64,000 nucleotides of DNA, from NCBI GenBank assembly GCA_019828565.1, contig JAHDYR010000011.1:558001-622000 (forward strand). Reading direction: 5' to 3'. Of the stretch, positions 28,948-38,260 are shown piece by piece; position 1 is the first letter of the stretch; each line of letters starts with the position of its first letter. Both the position numbers and the translations under genes were made by a program. The stretch comes from Carpediemonas membranifera (lineage: Eukaryota; Fornicata). The notes beneath the pieces were generated by a model that saw only the letters and a list, made by a program, of their open reading frames with translations, had not been told where the DNA came from and searched no databases.

Positions 28948-30540
28948 TTGAATAGAACAGATCATCAAGCGTTGTCCTGGGCGCGAAAAAAATACGCCGC
29001 AGTTCGGCAGGCTGTCACCTCAATAGCCGAGATGCCACTGTGGCATGACGAGTTCATCATCCGCCTCTGCACCGCCTTCGGGGCAGCTCGTCTACAGTGC
29101 CCTGGCGAGTTCGACGTGTGGCTGGGCGAATATGCCACGAGCACCAAGCTGTGGCTCGTCAATGCCCTTGAAGGTTACTGCTGGCGCCTGGCGAAGATCA
29201 TCACTCGGGTCGACACTGCCCTGACTCAGCGTGATCCAGACGTGCCCCGGGACGACATCACCCGGTTGCGCACCGAACAACGCGCTGTCAAGGCGATCGT
29301 TGATGAGCACCTTGCAAAGATCTCAACTCCGGGACGAGTCGACGAGGGCGTTCTACTCACGCTGCCCTGTGTCTGGCGGATCTCCGCGGCTCTGGGAGAG
29401 CTCACGGATATGGTTGCGGCATTCAACACCGCCCATCCACCTCTTCCGGGTGACAAGCCGCTGGCTGGCCCCAAGCTTGTTCCGCTTGTCCCGATGGCTC
29501 CGGTCCGCCCCGGGTTCATGCACGTTCCCTGTTCTCTCAACGTGCTGAACCCGGCTTGGCTTGCCCAACTTGGGGTCGACCCGGAGCATCACGCCACTGA
29601 GCGCATGACGCGAGAGCAGCTGGAGGCTCTTCCTCCGAAGATCCGTCGGGTGCTGTCTGTCAAGACAGATGGGGTCGCCGTGGACCTCACGGTCCAAGTT
29701 GGTGCTCTGCCATACGTCAACAGACGTGCCAGTGGCAACCCGACGATGAAGCGAAAGGCTCGGGAGCGTCTGGGTGTGGATGACGCAGATGCTCGCCCCA
29801 CGCCAGACCCCGATGCCCACCTCATGGGTTTCGACCCGGGTGCTCGGGCTCTGGGTGGATTCTTCATCCGCCACCCAGATGGCACTACCAGCTCCGGTGT
29901 GGTCCCGAAGTGTGGGTACACCAAGACCCCCAGCTTCGCGTTCGATATGACTCCTGCGTCATGCAAAAGTACAAATCTAGATAGTCTACAAAACTCGATT
30001 AAGTTTGTGCTCCTCCACGAGCAGGAAATATTCGACGCTGGGATGGTCAAGAGCTTCCGCAGAGTGCGCCTGACGAACCACATCTTGCGTCAAAAGTACT
30101 TCCACAGAGCTGGGGAGCAGCTTGCTCGCACCCTAGGATGGACTCCTCGGCGACTCCCTCGCGGTATTGCCCCTCCCCGGGCAGCCCCCACCAGGCTGGT
30201 TGTCTTCTACGGAAGCGCTAGATTCAAGACGCCCCGTCGGGTGCATCCATGCGCGCCGTATGGTCGCTTTGCAAAATCACTACCACACATCATGAGACTT
30301 TCAACAACACTGCTGAAGTGCGGATGACTAACGAGTTCCGAACCTCACTCGTCTGCCCCTTCTGCCGCGCGAGGTTCCGTAGAACTCGCTACACGAGGCG
30401 CACGATGCGAATTGTCAAGGTGCACCATGGTACAGACAGCAACGCCTCAATTCCGATCCTACTACCACCACTTGGCTCAATCTGTCCCACAGAGACAAGA
30501 CTGCTGCACAGAACATCTTGGATTGCGGCCTCATGACGGA
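28948..30540 (+). pseudogene. Broken Fanzor nuclease, copy B (most complete)
   Basis: The first frame runs to 30327 with an N-terminal helical region, LSVKTDGVAVDLTVQVG (the conserved TDG strand of Fanzors), the RuvC-I aspartate in MGFDPGARALGGFF (about 29825), and VFYGSARFKTPRRV. It then stops. A second frame carries MTNEFRTSLVCPFC (RuvC-II Glu, zinc knuckle, about 30323-30364). A short deletion after RRTM removes part of the second knuckle, and a third frame carries SHRDKTAAQNIL (RuvC-III Asp, about 30485-30520). So at least two frame losses exist. No ATG stands at the start of the frame near 28948; the first in-frame ATG is about 29032. CATAAACTGCAC lies just upstream (28935). Confidence 0.75.
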
Positions 30541-30718
30541 TGCACAGTATCAAGCCAGTGCTTTCAGAAATCCAAGACCTCCAGCCCGTCTTCCCAACTA
30601 TAACCCAATACACCAATTACGGCTAACCAGCCGCTAGTCTTTGCCTCCGGGCAAGCTAATTGAAGTGGAGAGACGCAGTGCTTGCACTGTGCACTCTATG
30701 ATACTTCAATAGAACAGA

Positions 30719-31331
30719 ATGCAAAAGACCCACAGCTACAAGCTGGTCCTTCTCGGAGAATCAGCAGTTGGTAAGTCATCCATAACTCTGCGCTTCGTGC
30801 GTAATGAATTCACAGAATCGCAGGAGCCCACCATTGGTTTGTATCCCTGCTCCAATAGCTGACTCAGGCGCCGCTTTCTTGGCTCGCAACATCTCCTGCC
30901 AGGATTATACCGTTAGATTTGAGATTTGGGATACTGCTGGCCAGGAGCGCTACCACTCCCTTGCCCCCATGTACTACCGTGGCGCACCAGCCGCCGTAGT
31001 CGTCTACGACGTCACTGACCGCAATTCATACGAGAAGGCGAAGAAGTGGGTGCAGCAGCTGAAGGAGGAGCAGCGTGAGACCACCACCATCGCTCTTGCT
31101 GGCAACAAGCGCGACCTCCCCAACCACAAGGTGACCATCCAGGAAGCTCAGGAGTACGCCGTCGCTGAGGGCCTTATTTTCCACGAGACGTCTGCGCTGT
31201 CGAACTATGGGATCACCGAGCTGTTCAAGGAGCTTGCCGACAAGCTCCCCAAGAAGTCCTCCGCTATTGTCGCCGACGGAGGGATGACCAAGCTGCTAGA
31301 TGACGACAACAGCGGCGGATGCGGATGCTAA
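30719..31331 (+). CDS. Rab5-family small GTPase, one intron
   Basis: Exons 30719-30836 and 30868-31331, 193 residues. The 31-nt intron (GTTTGT...GCTGACTCAG) falls within the switch I region. Splicing gives [13 protein letters not shown]-boxes: GESAVGKS (13-20), switch [21 protein letters not shown] (Rab5-type switch II), GNKRDL (NKxD) and ETSALSN (SAL/K). The C-terminus GGCGC is a prenylation site. Rab5 proteins organise early endosomes through GTP-dependent effectors. The insert DDDNSGG before the cysteines is typical hypervariable tail. The start ATG is immediately before the conserved KLVLLGES strand. Confidence 0.93.
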
Positions 31332-31429
31332 GCTAAAAGTTTCATTTTCTGGCCTCGGGTTGACTCCATTGGAGTCTGGGCTACGCTGATCCGCGGTACG
31401 CAGATTATACAAAGCCCCATCCAGCTTCG

Positions 31430-32830
31430 ATGCCGCCCAAAACCAATAGTCTGTCGGCATTGGCGTATTTAACGCTCAATATGATGTACAAACCACGGTA
31501 TTATGTTGTAATGAACTACATTCTTAACCGCATCATGGCTGGATCACAAACTGTGACGACGACCGAGCTTTGCAACACCCTCGGGCTCTCTGAGAAGCAA
31601 ATACAGCATATTACTGGCAAATTACAAGCCGATGGATTGATCATCGAACACGCAACCCCCGCCAATGCCGCCGAGAAGGCAGCGACAGGTCCATGTTACA
31701 CCGTCGACTTCAAATTCCTCATCAACGCCATCACATACCGCCTCGAGATGATCTCACAGGGCGTGAACAAGGACTTCGGCAAGGAGGCGAAGGCTGCGGA
31801 CATCTTGTATACGTGCCCGAACCCACGGTGCAACGTCAACGAGCCCTTCGACCCACACCGCTCCGCAGACTGCATCGCCGAGCGCGACGACCTCAAGTAC
31901 GAGCTTGAGTACAAGCTCGAGGGCGGCGGTGCAGTGGGGAGACGGCGGCCGAAGGGGGGCTGGTGGATTCGGACAGGGCCGGGGTTCACGGGCACGGAGC
32001 GGGGGCTGACCATCATTTATGACCCGAACTCGGGCAGCCTACGGCACCTGCCGGTCGACCCCAGCATCAGCATCATTGTGGAGAAGTCGGGTCGGGTCAA
32101 GTTCCGGGCCCGCACGCTGGACGCCCTGGGCCCGCTGAGACGGAGCCTGGCGACGGAGTTCACCGGCATCGACAAGGTTAAGATCAACGGCCGCTTCCCC
32201 TTCAGCATCAAGCTCGAGACTACGGACGTGGGCCGCACCGTGGTCGACGGGACAGTGCAGACGTTCGTATGCCCCGTGTGTGGGTCAGCCGCGGCCCCCG
32301 TTTCGAAGGCTGACATGGCGCAGACCCAGGCCAGCATCGATAGGAACAAGCTTCCCAAGGAATATCTCGCGACGCTCAAGGCCTGCCAGGACCCGGACGT
32401 CATCGACGGACTCATCGCGAGAGTTGTCGTCGAGACGACTCGGGCGACTGCAGACGCCCACCAGGCGGCTCGACGGACACGGCGGAGTGGGCATGACGCC
32501 AAGATGGCGGCCCTGCAGCTGATCCGAGCCAACCGGGTCGACATGGACCTCCCGCCGTGGTTCGACGACGTCCACGAGTCCGTCGCAGTCGGCTTCGGGG
32601 AGGAGACGCACTTCCCGGCGATACACGCCGAGCCAGTCGAGAATGAGTCCGCCGCCGCTGTCACTGAGGCTGACCTGAACCTACTGCCAGACATCATCGG
32701 GGAAGATGTCGACGTCGACATGGTCGGCCCGAGGGAGGGCGAGGTCCGTCTGGGCGATACGACTGTGGACCTGAGTCGACTGACCATGGCAATAGAGGAC
32801 CTCGTCGACCTGCTGGAGACACGCGGATGA
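31430..32830 (+). CDS. TFIIE alpha subunit-like general transcription factor
   Basis: 466 residues. The N-terminus is a winged helix (TTTELCNTLGLSEKQIQHIT; KLQADGLIIEH) followed by YTVDFKFLINAITYRLEMIS, the TFE/TFIIE-alpha linker helix. A zinc ribbon starts at YTCPNPRC (about 124-131) with a later cysteine (SADC), somewhat altered from the usual paired CxxC. A later CPVCGS knuckle and an acidic C-terminal segment (DIIGEDVDVDM) also fit. TFIIE-alpha recruits and regulates TFIIH at Pol II promoters in the nucleus. The central 190-270 region is not recognised. It is a plausible but divergent member. Confidence 0.65.
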   Translation: MPPKTNSLSALAYLTLNMMYKPRYYVVMNYILNRIMAGSQTVTTTELCNTLGLSEKQIQHITGKLQADGLIIEHATPANAAEKAATGPCYTVDFKFLINAITYRLEMISQGVNKDFGKEAKAADILYTCPNPRCNVNEPFDPHRSADCIAERDDLKYELEYKLEGGGAVGRRRPKGGWWIRTGPGFTGTERGLTIIYDPNSGSLRHLPVDPSISIIVEKSGRVKFRARTLDALGPLRRSLATEFTGIDKVKINGRFPFSIKLETTDVGRTVVDGTVQTFVCPVCGSAAAPVSKADMAQTQASIDRNKLPKEYLATLKACQDPDVIDGLIARVVVETTRATADAHQAARRTRRSGHDAKMAALQLIRANRVDMDLPPWFDDVHESVAVGFGEETHFPAIHAEPVENESAAAVTEADLNLLPDIIGEDVDVDMVGPREGEVRLGDTTVDLSRLTMAIEDLVDLLETRG

Positions 32831-33381
32831 CCCATGATTTTTGACGGATTTATTGGTAAAGTTACTGCAGTCACAAGAGTGCATCGGCGAGAGAGGCTCG
32901 TTGATTGGATGAACCGCTCGGTTGACCCAGGTGAAGGCGCTTCGAGTTTTTCGCAGCCAAATCACGACCAGGTTTGAGAACCGCGCAATCGGAGGAGCTA
33001 CCATCTTTACGTTTATGTGGGTGGGCGTCGACCGTTGGTGTTTGGAGCAGTATATTCGGCTGACAGCCAAATATTCAGTCAAAGATTTGGAGTCAATAAT
33101 TGGAATTGGCGTAAGGGTGGTAACAATTTAGCACTGTGAACCAGTCCGCGTGTTTCTCCATTGTTCCGATCCGGATGGCCGACGGCGGCGTCGCATGCCT
33201 AACACTTCAATCAAAGATCGGCAGACATCCACGAGTGATTCATTTGCCGAACCCCGCACTTTGACACGGCTTGTGCCTCGCGCTGGCGTATCTGCGTACT
33301 CCTCTTTTGGCAGCTGCCTTGAGCTAATTTTGATTTTTTCGATCACACAAAAGCTGCACTCCGACTGTGTTTCTCACAATC
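32831..33381. other. Intergenic interval upstream of the cyclase gene
   Basis: About 550 bp. GGTAAAG near 32863 may end the TFIIE-alpha transcript. AAAGCTGCAC near 33348, a variant of TAAACTGCAC, stands about 25 nt before the cyclase start. Nothing else was recognised. Confidence 0.35.
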
Positions 33382-36300
33382 ATGCGAAACCAGTCTCTCC
33401 TGAGTAGGTGGAAGAATAGTTGGTGGCTATTCTCGCCAACTGAGAAGGCTTTTTGCACATTCACCTACGCCCGAGCGACAATTCGATCAATACAGATCTA
33501 CATGAGCGGGATTGCGCTTATTCTTGCTGTTATCGCCAATATTGTTCAAATACTGATGGAAGGCATAGGCTCCGATGCCCAAGGGATCTTCCTATTCGCC
33601 ACCCGCGTAGCTTTCGTTGCCGCCCTCCTCGTGGCCACCTTCTTCGACACAATCAACGTGCCATACCCAGTCCGCATCATGGCCTACTACACATCCATTC
33701 TCATCATGCTATTCTACTGCAACACGCTCTACTGGCAGCTCCTCGTCGAGCTCCCGGACCCAGGTTGGCGGCTGCCCGTCACGCACGGGGCATACACATC
33801 GTTCGCCGTCCTCCAGCTCTGGTTCCTGCCCTTCTCGCACGTAGTAGTGCTCTCTCTGTGCCAGACGACCATTTTCCTCTGCCTCGGCTTTCTGGCTTAC
33901 TCGACGCTGGACATCAGGCCGACGAGCGCCATACTCGAGACTCTCATGATGGCGCTATGTCAGGTCATGGCTCTGCTCCAGCAGTACCATGTCTCCAGGG
34001 CCCTGCACAGCCACCACCGCGTTGTCACTGAGATCGAAGCCACTGCCAGGGCAATCGCCGAGGAGAAGCGCCGGCTGGGCGACCGGATCCGCGCGGTACT
34101 GCCTCCGTTCGTCCACGACGCCGTCATCACTAAAGGCGACGACCGCGCGCTGCATGTATGGCCCGAATCTGTCGTTATCGTCGTCCATATTATACTGGAG
34201 TGCGACAGCGGGCAATGCGGTTGTGGGCCAGTCGTCAACGCGTTCAATACAGTGTTCAGCGTCATCGAATCTATGGCCACCGAGGCTGGGCTCGCGCACG
34301 TGACCAGGGGAGGACCGAACGCGGTTCTCTTCGGAGAGTCAGTCAATAGAAACCGGGTTTACTCGTTCCTCACTGATTTACATGATTACATACTCGACCA
34401 CTCGACCATGTTAAAGGTCGGCGTGTCGACCGGCACCATGGCCGGCGGTATTACCAGCAAATACGGCCTCCGTTACGATGTTTGGGGGCATCCACTCAAA
34501 ATAGCTTGGCGTTTGATCGATATCTGCCACTCAAATCAGATCATGTTCGACAGCCCAGCAGCACACGCTATCCTGGTCGGCCAGAAACCCGAGGGTGTGC
34601 TTCGTCTCGAGCAGCTCGAGGTCCGCGGGATCGGGCTCGTGACACCGTACGCGATGGTGCTCCAGAACGATATGAACCGCAAGGGCAACGCGTCAATGGC
34701 GAGAATGGACAGTGACATCAGCATCACCTTCTCGACGTCCGGCACCGATTTCACAGGGGCCATCACTGACCGGACCGATGACAACGCGTCGCCCCGGCGG
34801 GAGTTCATTCCACTGGCGAACGGCGTGCCCATAGTGCCTGAAACACCGACGGACCCGCTCAGCTCGGGCAATGGGGCGGGGAAGACCACGAGCAGCAGCA
34901 GCAGCGACGCGGGGACACTGGACAGCACTGCCACGGACCCCGGATCGCCCAGAGCGCTGTTCCTCGCAGTGGACACCCCGCCGCTGCCGCTGGCCGCGTT
35001 GAACTCGTCCTTTGACTCTGCATCACCCAACGGCAGCCGCTCGATGACACCGCGATCGCCCAGGGGTGTTGTTGGCAGGAACACGATCAAGCAGATCCAT
35101 ATCTCGTCGTATCTAGGCCCAGACGTGTATTCATCCGACCGCCGCCGCGAGATTGTCAACAAGTACACTCCTAATTTCCGCAACGGGTTCACCAACAAGG
35201 CAACGCGCGCGCAGCTACACACATACCAGGTGGCGGTGACTCCTCGCAAGCACCTCTTCACCATTCTGATCTTTCTCTGCACATGCCTCGTCGCGGACAC
35301 AATGTTTGTCTTTGCAGCCGACATCCCAGTGTCCGCCCGAGCGGTCTGCATCGCGTGCAGTGCAGCCCAGTACCTCTGCCTCATCCCCACGGCCGGGGCG
35401 CTCTTCGCGTTTCTCCAGACACGACACCGCACGGGAGCCCTCGTCACACTGTACGGTGGCCCTGCCGTCTTCATCGTCATCCGAATAGCCGGGATGGTCG
35501 GCATTCACTTCACCGAGCCCGGCGACACCCGTGCGGCTGTGGGGAGCTACTACATGCTGTCAGAGGCGATGTTCTTCCTCATGGCGGCGGTCACGACGCT
35601 TATGGACTTCGGGGGCGGGCTACTGGCCAACCTTAGCCTGCTCGTCATGCACGGGCTGCTCACTGCGACTCAGGTTCTACTCTGCTCTTACATACCGAGC
35701 TATGTCGCGTCTGCGATAGAGCTCATCATCATGCTCATTGTTGGGGCTAAGACGCGATGGATCCGCAGCACACTGCCATTCTCCTCCCTCGTCCAGCAGG
35801 AGCTGCAGCAGGAAGAACTCGTGCTGCTCAATGGGCAGCAGGCGGATATCTACCAGCTCATCTATCCCGACTCCATTGCCAAGTCTCTGCTCGCCACAGG
35901 CGTGTTCGTCCCCGAGCGGTACTCAAAGATTGGCGTGCTATGCCTAAAACTGCACAATTTAGTCGACCTCTCGCACGACCACGAGCACGCGTACAAGGTC
36001 CTCGTAGAGCTCAACAGCATATGCGACGACGAGGTGCTTCGGATGTCGTCCTCTAAGTCTGTCAGCAAGATCAAGGCGATGTCTGGCCACTACTTCATCT
36101 CCTGCGGCGCCCCGGACCCCTGTCTGCTGAAGCTGACGCCGCTAGTCCGGCTAGCATTCCGACTGCAGACCAGGATCGCCCACTGCCAGTACGGATCGGC
36201 CCTCGACATTCGTATCGGCATCGGCTGCGGGGACGCTGTCGGCCTCGTGGAGTGCGAGGACCAGCTCGGCCACTTCGACCTCTTTGGCCCTGCGGCCGAC

Positions 36301-36468
36301 GATGCCCTGGCAACCTGTGTGAGTGAAGCCAATATGGCAGGCGGGGTCTGTGCCTCGAACGTGGCAGTCAGGGAGTGGAGGCGGATGGACTCCAGGTCTG
36401 CTGAGATGTACACGGTGGAGGATGGGGGTAGGGACGACGGCTGCTACCGACTGGGCGTTCCGAGATGA
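33382..36468 (+). CDS. Two-domain membrane nucleotidyl cyclase (adenylate cyclase architecture), C1 metal sites lost
   Basis: 1028 residues: membrane helices (about 30-200), class III cyclase domain C1 (about 240-425, with LKVGVSTGTMAGGITSKYGL and YDVWGHPLKIAWRL), a serine-rich linker, a second multi-helix membrane block (about 615-790) and cyclase domain C2 (about 835-1005, KIGVLCLKLHNLVDL, KIKAMSGHYFISCGAPD, DIRIGIGCGDAVGLVE). This is the layout of animal transmembrane adenylate cyclases. In C1, the first metal-binding aspartate position reads VVHIILE (His for Asp) and the second region GGPNAVLFG lacks the GD. The protein may therefore be inactive or use unusual chemistry. The ATG at 33382 is the first in frame. 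Confidence 0.85.
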   Translation: MRNQSLLSRWKNSWWLFSPTEKAFCTFTYARATIRSIQIYMSGIALILAVIANIVQILMEGIGSDAQGIFLFATRVAFVAALLVATFFDTINVPYPVRIMAYYTSILIMLFYCNTLYWQLLVELPDPGWRLPVTHGAYTSFAVLQLWFLPFSHVVVLSLCQTTIFLCLGFLAYSTLDIRPTSAILETLMMALCQVMALLQQYHVSRALHSHHRVVTEIEATARAIAEEKRRLGDRIRAVLPPFVHDAVITKGDDRALHVWPESVVIVVHIILECDSGQCGCGPVVNAFNTVFSVIESMATEAGLAHVTRGGPNAVLFGESVNRNRVYSFLTDLHDYILDHSTMLKVGVSTGTMAGGITSKYGLRYDVWGHPLKIAWRLIDICHSNQIMFDSPAAHAILVGQKPEGVLRLEQLEVRGIGLVTPYAMVLQNDMNRKGNASMARMDSDISITFSTSGTDFTGAITDRTDDNASPRREFIPLANGVPIVPETPTDPLSSGNGAGKTTSSSSSDAGTLDSTATDPGSPRALFLAVDTPPLPLAALNSSFDSASPNGSRSMTPRSPRGVVGRNTIKQIHISSYLGPDVYSSDRRREIVNKYTPNFRNGFTNKATRAQLHTYQVAVTPRKHLFTILIFLCTCLVADTMFVFAADIPVSARAVCIACSAAQYLCLIPTAGALFAFLQTRHRTGALVTLYGGPAVFIVIRIAGMVGIHFTEPGDTRAAVGSYYMLSEAMFFLMAAVTTLMDFGGGLLANLSLLVMHGLLTATQVLLCSYIPSYVASAIELIIMLIVGAKTRWIRSTLPFSSLVQQELQQEELVLLNGQQADIYQLIYPDSIAKSLLATGVFVPERYSKIGVLCLKLHNLVDLSHDHEHAYKVLVELNSICDDEVLRMSSSKSVSKIKAMSGHYFISCGAPDPCLLKLTPLVRLAFRLQTRIAHCQYGSALDIRIGIGCGDAVGLVECEDQLGHFDLFGPAADDALATCVSEANMAGGVCASNVAVREWRRMDSRSAEMYTVEDGGRDDGCYRLGVPR

Positions 36469-36909
36469 AGCGTTACATGTATCTTACTTATTTATGATTG
36501 GTTACTCGATAAACACCCCGATTAGCCCCGACTCCCTATGGTCATACTGGTGCATTGCGGCCAGTTCGGTCTCTTACAGTCCTAAACACTAGTCCCCTCT
36601 TAAGAGCCTCGTCTTTGGAGTCAAGTCAGGACACTGCTGCACGGCCGCATGGCATTAGGGCGACAACTCGTGCGAAGGCCGTCCAGGCTGTGGCCATAAC
36701 AGTCCACTGTCTCCTGCCGGGCATGCAAGGATGGAGAGATAACTCTGGGTGGAGTTTGAAGTCTCGGTGCTGTCAGTGGGTGGACCCCGCCAACACTGGA
36801 TGGCGCCTCGACTGTCAACCCGGGCTCCGCTGGACTGGCAGACTCCGCGTCCACGGCCACGTCCCTGCCGCAGTGAAGGACCCCATGGCCCCCCTCAGCT
36901 CGACGACCA
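36469..36909. other. Intergenic interval before the solo LTR
   Basis: No gene recognised. Short ORFs in both directions have no features. It ends at GGGCA (36910-36914), the target-site copy of the solo LTR. Confidence 0.35.
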
Positions 36910-36914
36910 GGGCA

Positions 36915-37118
36915 TGTTGCGCAGTATAAACACATTTTTCGAACCTCCCAGACAGGGCCTGAAAGGAACGATCAAAGTGCCAAACTGTATGCATCCGTCA
37001 GCAGACGAATGTTGGCGGTTAGCCAATTGATGATCCCTACCGACTTAAGACGTGAGTAGGAGGGAGACAGGGCAGTTTTGCGCAGTATAAACAGATTGTT
37101 CGACCCTTCAATAGCACA
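36915..37118 (+). mobile_element. Solo LTR, 204 bp, uninterrupted
   Basis: Starts TGTTGCGCAG and ends AATAGCACA, flanked by GGGCA on both sides (36910-36914 and 37119-37123). It matches both outer parts of the element at 18419-19549 but lacks the Fanzor insert. GCGCAGTATAAACA occurs twice inside, near both ends. The right flank lies seven bases before TAAACTGC at 37131. Confidence 0.8.
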
Positions 37119-37130
37119 GGGCAGGTCGGT

Positions 37131-37138
37131 TAAACTGC
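37131..37138 (+). promoter_or_regulatory. Candidate core promoter/initiator element TAAACTGC
   Basis: TTAAACTGCGGGAAAGC stands 24 nt before the ATG at 37163, and seven bases after the target-site copy of the solo LTR. Confidence 0.5.
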
Positions 37139-37162
37139 GGGAAAGCGGTGCTTGCTGCAGCA

Positions 37163-38020
37163 ATGCATCTGCTCGCGTTCATATTGCTTCTTTCCATTGC
37201 GATTGCAGCTCCTACCGGCACATTCTGTCATTTGGATGAGTCTGATGCAACCTGTTATCCAGGGTTTTACCGTAATCCGAAATGGAACGAGAAAACGCCA
37301 ACTATCATCCCATGCTTGCCATGCAGGGCTGGTACGATATCATCTATCAAGAATGCAACATCCTGTGACAGCTGTCCTATTGGATTCTTCTCCCATTCGT
37401 GCTCTCCAGCGTGCGACCCTTGCGCCCCCGGGACATACGGCGCTGGGGACTGCGTCGACGGCTGCAAACGCAGTATAACGACTGAATGCACCAACTGCAC
37501 GCTGGTGGATCAGTGCGCGCCCTGCCCCAACGGCTCGTTCAGCCCTCTCCCCGCCATGCTCACATGCCTACCTTGCGGTCCGGGCAGGTATCGCGACGGC
37601 ACGGCGACCAGCGACTTCTACTGCAAGCGCTGCCCCGAGCACCACCAGTGCCCCAACCCGATCACGTCCCACCCCGTCGTGTGCGAGCCACACCACGTGG
37701 CCCAGGCCGGGCAGGCCGTGTGTACCTCATGCAGACCGCCCTTCCACGCGACATTCGATAACGGTGTCACGTGCTCGCCCACGCCGGTCGTGACCTCGAT
37801 CCTGCTGGGCATCGTCGGCTTGCTGTGCCTGTTCACACTGTGCCTCTGCCTCCCTGTGTGGAGCAAGGAGATGGCGTCATTCGCCATCCAGCAGGACCCC
37901 GGGCGGAAGACGGCGGCCTATGCCCATCTCTACGACTACCACAACCTCGAGGCCGACGTGGAGCGGCATGAGGACGATCAGGTCTTCCTGGATCAGGACT
38001 ATCAGTTCAAGGGCTACTGA
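37163..38020 (+). CDS. Cysteine-rich type I membrane protein
   Basis: 285 residues: signal peptide (MHLLAFILLLSIAIAAP), an extracellular part (about 20-205) with some 28 cysteines in CxxC-containing repeats (PCLPCRAGT, SCDSCPIGFF, ACDPCAPGTYG, TCLPCGPGRYRDG), one transmembrane helix (SILLGIVGLLCLFTLCLCL, about 212-232) and a short cytosolic tail ending YQFKGY. The repeats resemble GCC2/GCC3 and TNFR/ephrin-receptor-like modules and recall the high-cysteine membrane proteins of diplomonads. The ligand and role are unknown. YQFKGY includes a possible tyrosine-based sorting signal. The promoter element is at 37131, and the solo LTR sits just upstream. GTATTGTAAATG about 45 bp after the stop may be the poly(A) signal. 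Confidence 0.75.
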   Translation: MHLLAFILLLSIAIAAPTGTFCHLDESDATCYPGFYRNPKWNEKTPTIIPCLPCRAGTISSIKNATSCDSCPIGFFSHSCSPACDPCAPGTYGAGDCVDGCKRSITTECTNCTLVDQCAPCPNGSFSPLPAMLTCLPCGPGRYRDGTATSDFYCKRCPEHHQCPNPITSHPVVCEPHHVAQAGQAVCTSCRPPFHATFDNGVTCSPTPVVTSILLGIVGLLCLFTLCLCLPVWSKEMASFAIQQDPGRKTAAYAHLYDYHNLEADVERHEDDQVFLDQDYQFKGY

Positions 38021-38260
38021 GGTGCAGAGGCCGGTTAGTTTGGTCGGCCCGCTGGCACTGTATTGTAAATGTTTAGGCTTAAGCTGCGGATGATTATCCC
38101 TGATAGATGCCTCACTCCGCGAAGCCGTGTGCTCGTCTCTACTTCCATCCGATGATCGCCGAGTCGGGTCAGTCCAGGAGGGAGCGGCCTCGAAGGGTCC
38201 GAAGGGCCGTATCGATTTATGAATTTACTCGATTGTATGTAAACATGTACATACCATTAT

